Assembly (NCBI GenBank): GCA_021737445.1
Contig: JAIPDY010000061.1
Location: 1-14,936, forward strand
Source of the DNA: Desulfotignum sp.
GTDB lineage: Bacteria > Desulfobacterota > Desulfobacteria > Desulfobacterales > Desulfobacteraceae
Direction of reading: 5' to 3'
Length of the DNA stretch: 14,936 nucleotides
In this document: in pieces, positions 1 through 5,289 of the stretch
Position numbering within the stretch: the first letter of the stretch is position 1
Layout: each line of letters starts with the position of its first letter
Made by a program: the position numbers and the translations under genes
Notes under the pieces: model-generated
Told to the model about the DNA's origin: nothing
What the model saw: the letters and a program-made list of their open reading frames with translations, nothing else
Database searches by the model: none

Positions 1-560
1 GGCAGTTTTTTCATGGGTGCCCGGTCCAGGTGGTCATAGTGATTGTGGGAAATGATGATGTACGCGTTGGGTACCAGGCGGTTGAAATCATCCAGGGACA
101 GGGCCGGAGGGGTGACCCTGGCCGGCACCAGAGCCCGCTTCGTGAAAATGGGATCTGTAAGCCAGTATGTATTATTGATCCGGATCAGAAAGGTATTATG
201 CCCGATCCAGAGGATAAAGTCCCCTTTGGTCCGGGCCAGACGACGGGCCGTGTCCTGCAGCACCGCCGGTAAAAAGTTCTGCTCAGCTTGTGAATAATCG
301 GTTTTGGAAAACAGTTTCCACCACAGCACATCCAGAAAGCCTTTATCCGGCATGGGCATCCACGGGGCAAAATACCGGCCGTCTTCAACATGGGGGGCAT
401 ACAGGTCTGATGCTCGGGTCTGTGCCACCTGGTTTTCCCAGGATTTTTCTGAAAAGGTTTGTTTCTCTTTCGGGGTGCAGGCAAAAAGAGCAGCTGTCAC
501 CATAACCCCTGCAAGCACCAGAATCCCATACCTGAAACAGCCGGCATATCTGGATTTCAT
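1..560 (-). CDS. MBL-fold metal-dependent hydrolase, NAPE-PLD/COG2220-like, putative lipoprotein (C-terminus cut by window edge)
   Basis: The visible 186 codons begin at ATG 560-558, with an AGAAAGGG Shine-Dalgarno-like stretch upstream. The protein opens with a basic start, a hydrophobic stretch (about residues 11-27) and a lipobox-like L-F-A-C with Cys28, suggesting export and lipid attachment. The Phe at position -2 makes the lipobox imperfect. Residues 119-139 read IGHNTFLIRINN then WLTDPIF, the first strands typical of COG2220/NAPE-PLD hydrolases (W-x-GH-x-T-x-L and LTDP). At 172-179 is SHNHYDHL, the zinc-binding H-x-H-x-D-H motif of the metallo-beta-lactamase fold. Family members hydrolyse phosphodiester or related bonds using two metal ions; the substrate here cannot be told. 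The rest of the active site lies off the left edge. It is divergent from the DUF523-DUF1722 gene. Fold assignment is strong; membrane anchoring and substrate are inferences. Confidence 0.85.
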   Translation of the reverse strand, partial: MKSRYAGCFRYGILVLAGVMVTAALFACTPKEKQTFSEKSWENQVAQTRASDLYAPHVEDGRYFAPWMPMPDKGFLDVLWWKLFSKTDYSQAEQNFLPAVLQDTARRLARTKGDFILWIGHNTFLIRINNTYWLTDPIFTKRALVPARVTPPALSLDDFNRLVPNAYIIISHNHYDHLDRAPMKKL

Positions 561-609
561 AAAAAAATACCCTTTCTCGGTAAAAAATGGGTGTCAATCT
601 CTCCCAGAA

Positions 610-636
610 CCTATATATTGGAACAGGCAAAGTCAA
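610..636 (-). promoter_or_regulatory. Weak candidate sigma70 promoter for the MBL-fold gene
   Basis: On the minus strand a TTGACT (636-631) is followed 15 bases later by TATAGG (615-610), within the AT-rich run CAATATATAGG. The spacing is shorter than the ideal 17. It lies 50 bases before the start of the MBL-fold gene, inside the 113-base divergent spacer. This is a motif match only. Confidence 0.25.
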
Positions 637-673
637 CAGGATTTGCCCCTAAACGTTGAACCGGGAGAATTCC

Positions 674-1624
674 ATGCTAACACCCATCAAGATCGGTATC
701 AGTTCCTGCCTGCTGGGCAACCTTGTCCGGTATGACGGGGGCCACAGCCATGACCGGTTTCTCACCCAGACCCTGGGATTGTTCGCCCAATATGTACCGG
801 TGTGCCCGGAAGTGGAATGCGGCATGCCCACTCCCAGAGATTCGCTGCGCCTGGTGGGTGACATAGAAAACCCCAGGCTGGTCACCCGGAAAACAGGAGA
901 AGATCACACAGAAAAGATGCATACCTGGATACAAAAAAAACTGCCGGCCCTGGAAAAAGAGAACCTGTGCGGGTTTATCTTCAAGAGCAAATCTCCCAGC
1001 AGCGGCCTGTACCGCATCAAGGTGTATGGAGATGACAAAAAGGTGCACAACAACGGCACCGGCCTGTTTGCCCGGGCCTTTATCCGGCATTTTCCCAGAA
1101 TACCGGTGGAAGAGGCAGGCCGGCTCAACGATCCCAAGCTGCGGGAGCATTTTATTGAAAATATTTTTTCTTTCCAGCGGTGGCGAAGGTTTATGGAAGA
1201 CCGCCCCACCCCGGGCAGGCTGGTGGCCTTTCATACTGAAAACAAACTGCTGATCCTCTCCCACAGCCAGGAGATCTACCGGCAGATGGGCAGGCTGGTG
1301 GCCAAAGGAAAACAGATGCCCCCTGCTGAACTGTTTAAAGCCTATGAAAAACTGCTGCTCAAGGCCCTGGACTTGAAAACCACCCCCAAAAAAAATATCA
1401 ATGTGCTCCAGCACGCCATGGGATTTTTTAAAAAAGAGCTGACAGGGTCTGAAAAACAGGAGCTGCTGTCCGGTTTTTCACAGTACAGGGACGGGTATGT
1501 ACCGCTTATCGTCCCCCTGACTTTGATCAAACACTATGTGTTGAAATATGACCAGCCCTGGCTCAAATCCCAGACCTATCTGAACCCGCACCCTTTTGAA
1601 CTGAAGCTGAGAAACTATTTTTAA
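674..1624 (+). CDS. DUF523-DUF1722 fusion protein (thiouracil desulfidase-like N-terminus, YbgA-like C-terminus)
   Basis: This 316-residue protein starts at ATG 674, six bases after GGGAG. A TTG six codons upstream is open but has no ribosome site. Residues about 5-150 are a DUF523 domain: SSCLLGN with RYDGG (Cys12), CPEVECGMPTPR (Cys44, Cys49), and FKSKSPSSG (104-111). Residues about 183-300 match DUF1722, the YbgA domain, with VAFHTENKLLILSHS at its start and the usual basic and aromatic C-terminus. DUF523 includes TudS, an Fe-S enzyme that removes sulfur from thiouracil without redox chemistry; DUF1722 has no firmly known role. A Cys is normally expected in the SPSCG motif, but Ser110 stands there, while Cys99 sits nearby in LCGFIF. 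Cluster binding is therefore uncertain. It is probably cytosolic. Domain assignment is firm; desulfidase activity is only an inference. Confidence 0.88.
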   Translation: MLTPIKIGISSCLLGNLVRYDGGHSHDRFLTQTLGLFAQYVPVCPEVECGMPTPRDSLRLVGDIENPRLVTRKTGEDHTEKMHTWIQKKLPALEKENLCGFIFKSKSPSSGLYRIKVYGDDKKVHNNGTGLFARAFIRHFPRIPVEEAGRLNDPKLREHFIENIFSFQRWRRFMEDRPTPGRLVAFHTENKLLILSHSQEIYRQMGRLVAKGKQMPPAELFKAYEKLLLKALDLKTTPKKNINVLQHAMGFFKKELTGSEKQELLSGFSQYRDGYVPLIVPLTLIKHYVLKYDQPWLKSQTYLNPHPFELKLRNYF

Positions 1625-1647
1625 CGCACAAAAGGCTGACCAGGACA

Positions 1648-1659
1648 GCCGGTACCGGC
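1648..1659. repeat. 12-base perfect palindrome in the spacer after the DUF523-DUF1722 gene
   Basis: GCCGGTACCGGC reads the same on both strands. A competing 5-bp stem, GGCTG (1634-1638) with CAGCC (1646-1650), overlaps it. No T-run follows directly, so it is not a convincing intrinsic terminator. It could be a transcript-end structure or a protein-binding site for the downstream ferritin-like gene; neither is shown. Confidence 0.4.
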
Positions 1660-1706
1660 AGGATATGATTTTATACGCCATGTCTTTGCGCAATGACAAG
1701 ATACCC

Positions 1707-1736
1707 TTGACACGGCATGGAAAAGTATTTTATGAA
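1707..1736 (+). promoter_or_regulatory. Candidate sigma70 promoter for the ferritin-like gene
   Basis: A perfect -35 hexamer TTGACA (1707-1712) is followed after 18 bases by TATGAA (1731-1736), a 4/6 match to the -10 consensus. It sits 43 bases before the start codon of the ferritin-like gene in a 154-base spacer, which suggests that gene is transcribed separately from the DUF523-DUF1722 gene. The support is a motif match and position only. Confidence 0.45.
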
Positions 1737-1778
1737 ATTAACCCAAACAATGACAGATTCAATTTAAGGAGATAATTT

Positions 1779-2273
1779 ATGGCATATGATTTTAATGTAA
1801 ACGAAGTGTTTGAAATGGCCATCCAGATTGAGGCAAATGGTGCCAATTTTTACAGAAAAGCAGCCGGTCTTCAACAGGATCCGGACAACAAAGCATTTTT
1901 AGAAAAACTGGCGCACATGGAAGACAAGCACAAAACCACCTTTGAAGCCATGCGCAAAGAGATATCAGATGCGGAAAAAAAGCAGACCGTGTTTGATCCG
2001 GCCAATGAACTGTCCATGTATCTCAAGGCCATGGCAGACTCCCACGGAGGCGAGGGAGATCCGGATATTGCCGCATCTTTCACCGGTAAAGAACCCATTG
2101 AAGAGATCATCACCACTGCCATCGGCCTGGAAAAAGAATCCATCCTTTTTTACCTGGGACTCAAGGACCTTGTACCCCCCAAATACGGCCATGACAAGCT
2201 GGACCACATCATCAGAGAGGAAAAACTGCACATTGCGCAGCTGAACGGGTTTTTAAAAAAAACCAAACCCTGA
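1779..2273 (+). CDS. Ferritin-like di-iron protein, rubrerythrin type without a rubredoxin domain
   Basis: This 164-residue protein starts at ATG 1779, seven bases after AAGGAG. It looks like an all-helical four-helix bundle with the two-half iron-ligand pattern of rubrerythrins. The likely ligands are Glu18 on helix 1, E48-x-x-H51 on helix 2, Glu118 (or Glu120) on helix 3, and E148-x-x-H151 on helix 4. No CxxC pairs are present, so the rubredoxin domain of full-length rubrerythrin is absent and electrons would have to come from another protein. A loop rich in Gly and Asp (about 88-97) lies between the two halves. Relatives in anaerobes reduce peroxide or handle iron under oxidative stress; the exact reaction here is not shown. 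It has its own candidate promoter. A hairpin and the Cache-PAS sensor gene follow, with 78 bases between the two genes. Confidence 0.88.
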   Translation: MAYDFNVNEVFEMAIQIEANGANFYRKAAGLQQDPDNKAFLEKLAHMEDKHKTTFEAMRKEISDAEKKQTVFDPANELSMYLKAMADSHGGEGDPDIAASFTGKEPIEEIITTAIGLEKESILFYLGLKDLVPPKYGHDKLDHIIREEKLHIAQLNGFLKKTKP

Positions 2274-2283
2274 CCCCATATCA

Positions 2284-2323
2284 CACCCGTCAGGATTTTC
2301 AGCCTTGATATTCCTGACGGGTG
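2284..2323 (+). terminator. Perfect 12-bp inverted repeat between the ferritin-like and sensor genes
   Basis: CACCCGTCAGGA (2284-2295) pairs perfectly with TCCTGACGGGTG (2312-2323) across a 16-base loop. It starts 10 bases after the ferritin-like stop codon and ends 28 bases before the sensor's ATG. No U-tract follows, so it may be an mRNA-stabilising 3' end, a Rho- or pause-linked terminator, or a control element in the leader of the sensor gene. The structure is certain; the role is not. Confidence 0.55.
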
Positions 2324-2351
2324 AAACCTGAAAAACGCACCATCACCGCAT

Positions 2352-3731
2352 ATGACCCACACAAATAAAAACCGTCTGCCATATCTTTTGTTTAAAGAAC
2401 CGTTTAACATTATTTTCCCCATATGGGTTGTGTTTCTGGTATTTGCTTTAAGCATCTTCTTTTTTTTTATCCCCTCTTTTACAACCAATCTGACAAACCA
2501 GAAAAAAGAGATGATTCAGACACTGACCCACAGTGCGGTCAGCCTGTTGTCTGATTACCACCAGCGGGCCCAATCCGGTGAACTGACCCTGGCTGAGGCA
2601 AAATCCAGGGCACTTGAGCGTATCCGTTATCTGCGGTATGGGGCTGAAGCCAAAGATTATTTCTGGGTTATTGACAACCACCCTTTCATGCTCATGCACC
2701 CTTTCCGCCCGGACCTGGAAGGCAAGGACATGACATCTTTTACAGACACTGAAGGCAATTTTCCTTTTCTGGCCATGGTGGAAACGGTCATGCACAAAGG
2801 GGAAGGTTATGTCAATTATTACTGGCAGTGGAAAGATGCCCCCCACAAAACTGTTCCAAAACTATCCTATGTAAAGGGATTTGGCCCGTGGGGGTGGATT
2901 GTGGGTACCGGCATCTACATTGAAGATGTACAAAAAGAAATTTCCGCCATAACCGACAAGCTGCGCACCATATTTGTCATTATTTTGTTTTTTTTACTCG
3001 GGCTGTCCGGCTACATCACCTGGCAGACCATCCAGATCAAAAACAAAAAACAGCAGGCTGAGACCGATTTAAAAAAGGAGCGTAAAACATTTTCCCTGAT
3101 CCTGGAAAGCATTCCTCAAGGTATCTCACTGATTGACAACAATGATAGATATCTGTATGTGAATTCATATTTTACCAAAATAACCGGCTATACCCTGGCA
3201 GATATCCCAACCAAACAGTCGTGGTTTCAAAAAGCATATCCAGATAAAGGCTACCGCAAAAAAGTCATTGAAACATGGCAAAAAGATATATCCAGTCAAC
3301 GCCTGGTACATGTCCGTGAATTTAAAATCACCTGCAAGAACAAAGAGATCAAAGATATAGAATTCAGATCTTCTTTCACAAAAGACAAAAAATTTTCCGT
3401 GTTAACCGATGTAACCCAAAGAAAAGAAACCGAAAAGATCCGCAGGGAAAAAGACCGGCTCCAGGGTGTTCTTGAACTCTCCGGAGCGGTATGCCATGAA
3501 ATGAACCAGCCTTTGATGAGCATATCCGGATATTTTGAGCTGATGCTGCTGGAGATGCCCGAAGATGACCCCAATTTCTTAAGAATTAAAAAAATCCAGG
3601 ACCAGCTGGAAAGAATGGCAGGTATCACCAAAAAAATGATGAAAATTTCAAAATACCGGACCAAAAATTATCTGGATGGGAAAATCGTGGATATCAACGG
3701 CCCGTCAGATATTGAGAAACCAAAAAAATAA
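2352..3731 (+). CDS. Membrane Cache-PAS-HisKA sensor lacking the HATPase domain
   Basis: This 459-residue protein has two membrane segments (about 20-41 and 206-224) enclosing an outside single Cache domain (about 45-200). The Cache shows YGAEAKDYFWVID, HPFRPDLEGKD and GWIVGTGIYI, as in sCache_2 sensors of small organic ligands. A linker leads to a PAS domain (about 245-357, ending in TDVTQRKETE) and a HisKA dimerisation/phospho-acceptor domain (about 366-435) with the H-box AVCHEMNQPL, His382. The protein then stops 24 residues later. No N, G1 or G2 ATP-binding boxes appear in this or another frame before the next gene, so it cannot phosphorylate itself as a normal kinase would. It could accept phosphate in trans, heterodimerise, or signal by shape change. 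No response regulator is adjacent. The ATG at 2352 has no clear ribosome site, but no better in-frame start is seen before the first membrane segment. Confidence 0.88.
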   Translation: MTHTNKNRLPYLLFKEPFNIIFPIWVVFLVFALSIFFFFIPSFTTNLTNQKKEMIQTLTHSAVSLLSDYHQRAQSGELTLAEAKSRALERIRYLRYGAEAKDYFWVIDNHPFMLMHPFRPDLEGKDMTSFTDTEGNFPFLAMVETVMHKGEGYVNYYWQWKDAPHKTVPKLSYVKGFGPWGWIVGTGIYIEDVQKEISAITDKLRTIFVIILFFLLGLSGYITWQTIQIKNKKQQAETDLKKERKTFSLILESIPQGISLIDNNDRYLYVNSYFTKITGYTLADIPTKQSWFQKAYPDKGYRKKVIETWQKDISSQRLVHVREFKITCKNKEIKDIEFRSSFTKDKKFSVLTDVTQRKETEKIRREKDRLQGVLELSGAVCHEMNQPLMSISGYFELMLLEMPEDDPNFLRIKKIQDQLERMAGITKKMMKISKYRTKNYLDGKIVDINGPSDIEKPKK

Positions 3732-3754
3732 CTGCCGGGTGCGGGCGCACGGAA

Positions 3755-3785
3755 CAGTCAGAGCCGATATTTGCGGCCCTGACTG
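3755..3785. terminator. Hairpin between convergent sensor and MscS genes, possible two-way terminator
   Basis: Twelve bases on each side, 3755-3766 and 3774-3785, pair except for one A-C mismatch around a 7-base loop. The stem is GC-rich and lies between two genes that end facing each other (stops at 3731 and 3809). Neither flank has a strong T-run. A shared transcript-end role is inferred from position. Confidence 0.55.
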
Positions 3786-3808
3786 CACTGTGTGTGTCAA
3801 TTTGGGTT

Positions 3809-4687
3809 TTACGGCGTTTCCGGAGACAGATCCTTTTTCATTGCCAGCTGTTTAATGCCGTCTGTGTTTTCAACAAACAGCTGCAGATGGGGATAGGGAA
3901 TTTCAATACCGGCCCGGTCAAGGGCTTTTTTGGATTTTTCCGTGTACTCCCACACAAATGAAAACTGATCAAGCGGGTTGGCAACCCAGAACCGCAGCTG
4001 CAAATTTACACTGCTGTCTGCAAGACCGGTCACCACCACCGCCGGTGCCGGTTCAGGCAGAATCCGGGTATCTCCCTGAAGGGTTTCCAGAATTATCTTT
4101 CTGGCCTTGTCAATATCCTCCTTGTATGCAATGCCCACAGACACTTTTACCCGGCTTCTGGGGGTCATGGTATAATTGATGATCCGCTCCTGGGATATCT
4201 GCTGGTTTGGGATCACCACTGTTTCATTGTCAAAAGTGGTCAACACCGTTGTCCTGAGACGGATTTCACTCACTATGGCATGCATGGACCCCACCACAAT
4301 CCAGTCATTTTCCCTGAAGGGCTTGTCAATGATGATAACAATGCCTGAAATAATATTGCTGATGGTGTCTTTTGCGGCAAAGGAGATGGCAAGGCCCATG
4401 ATTCCCACACCAGCCAGCAGGGATTTGATATTGATCTGAAGCTGGTCTGCCACGGTTAACACGCCAAAAATACCGATGGCCACACCAGCTGTGCGCAACA
4501 GCAGACTGGTAGCCTGTTTTTCAATTTTCGTTTTTGAGAAAGCTGCGTGCAGCATTTTCTGGATGATCTTATTTGCTATCCAGAAAACAACGGCCAGGAG
4601 CACGGCACTGACCAGGTTGGGAATATACCCTATCACAAAGGTTGTGACAGCCTGAAAATCGATGATTTCAGCAATTTTCGTCAACAT
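3809..4687 (-). CDS. Small-conductance mechanosensitive channel, MscS family
   Basis: This 292-residue inner-membrane protein has three hydrophobic helices, about 17-38, 61-80 and 87-120. The third is the Gly/Ala-rich pore helix (LLAGVGIMGLAISFAAKDTISN) that lines MscS channels. A beta domain follows (about 121-185, with DNETVVIPNQQI) and then an alpha/beta cytoplasmic domain. The length is close to E. coli MscS (286). The channel opens when membrane tension rises and lets solutes out during osmotic downshock. The start is taken as ATG at 4687-4685 because GGAGG lies five bases before it. A GTG four codons upstream keeps the frame open but would place that ribosome site inside the gene. It lies 74 bases downstream of hpf on the same strand, so joint transcription is possible. 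Confidence 0.93.
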   Translation of the reverse strand: MLTKIAEIIDFQAVTTFVIGYIPNLVSAVLLAVVFWIANKIIQKMLHAAFSKTKIEKQATSLLLRTAGVAIGIFGVLTVADQLQINIKSLLAGVGIMGLAISFAAKDTISNIISGIVIIIDKPFRENDWIVVGSMHAIVSEIRLRTTVLTTFDNETVVIPNQQISQERIINYTMTPRSRVKVSVGIAYKEDIDKARKIILETLQGDTRILPEPAPAVVVTGLADSSVNLQLRFWVANPLDQFSFVWEYTEKSKKALDRAGIEIPYPHLQLFVENTDGIKQLAMKKDLSPETP

Positions 4688-4761
4688 TGAAACCTCCACA
4701 TTTTATTTTCATCGCAAAAAAAATCAATAACCTTTGCAAAACAATTGTTACCCATTGCGGG

Positions 4762-5106
4762 TTACTGGGCCAGTGCATCCAGATCAGGATTGGTTTTAAT
4801 GGTCTGCTTGTCTCCGGCCAGATGGCGGCGTGCTTTTTCCTTATGCTTTTTGATCTGGGCCTGCAGTTTATCTGCCAGGCCGTCAAGAGCGGAATACATG
4901 GTTTCCGCTTCTTCTTTGGCATTTATTCTCAGCTTGTCACTGATCAGGTTTATTTCTGCTATATTACGAATTTTTTCAACAGATAAAACAAGGCTGGCTT
5001 CACCCGGAGCATCAAGCATTTTGTCCAGTTTGTCCAGTTTTTCATGTGCATAGGATTTAAGGCTGTCCGAGGATTCGATCTTCTTGAAAGTCATGGATAC
5101 CTGCAT
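4762..5106 (-). CDS. hpf: Ribosome hibernation-promoting factor, short HPF/RaiA type
   Basis: This 114-residue protein has the HPF/RaiA beta-alpha-beta-beta-beta-alpha pattern: MQVSMTFKKIESSD, a first helix with YAHEKLDKLDKML, strands VLSVEKIRNIAEINL and LRINAKEEAETMYSALD, then a long basic helix (LADKLQAQIKKHKEKARRHL). It has no C-terminal dimerisation domain, so it is the short form. Members bind the decoding region of the 30S subunit and silence ribosomes in stationary phase. Start ATG 5106-5104 follows AAGGAGG at seven bases, a very strong ribosome site. In many proteobacteria hpf sits beside rpoN and PTS genes; here it is divergent from glycogen phosphorylase with 183 bases between them. 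A TTGACT on the minus strand at 5187-5182 is a possible -35, but the matching -10 is poor. Confidence 0.92.
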   Translation of the reverse strand: MQVSMTFKKIESSDSLKSYAHEKLDKLDKMLDAPGEASLVLSVEKIRNIAEINLISDKLRINAKEEAETMYSALDGLADKLQAQIKKHKEKARRHLAGDKQTIKTNPDLDALAQ

Positions 5107-5213
5107 ACAGAGTCCTCCTTTTAAAGGGTTGGCTTACCTGATAAAACCACTTTAGCAAAAAATGCACATCAATGACAGGAAAGTCAATTTTTTTTAAGGC
5201 AATTTTTATATGC

Positions 5214-5242
5214 TTGTTGCTGGCTCCTGATTGCTGTACAAT
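5214..5242 (+). promoter_or_regulatory. Candidate sigma70 promoter of glycogen phosphorylase
   Basis: TTGTTG (5214-5219) and TACAAT (5237-5242, 5/6 match) are separated by exactly 17 bases. The site lies about 48 bases before the glgP start codon in the spacer shared with the divergent hpf gene. The spacing and the -10 are good, the -35 moderate. This is motif evidence only. Confidence 0.5.
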
Positions 5243-5289
5243 ATTTTTCATCGTTTATTTCGTCCCCGCCGCCTTGAAAGGAGGATCTT

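Noticed and set aside
677..1414. Long minus-strand open frame opposite the DUF523-DUF1722 gene
   Set aside because: It has no recognisable domain, and the plus-strand frame carries clear family motifs. It is an antisense shadow.
4740..4749. AACAATTGTT palindrome between hpf and the MscS gene
   Set aside because: It is short and AT-rich with no repeat elsewhere noticed; chance is likely in such a spacer.
5221..5235. Sigma54-like promoter TGGC...TTGCT before glgP
   Set aside because: Only six bases separate TGGC from TTGC where seven are needed, and sigma54 promoters tolerate spacing changes poorly. The overlapping sigma70-type site fits better.
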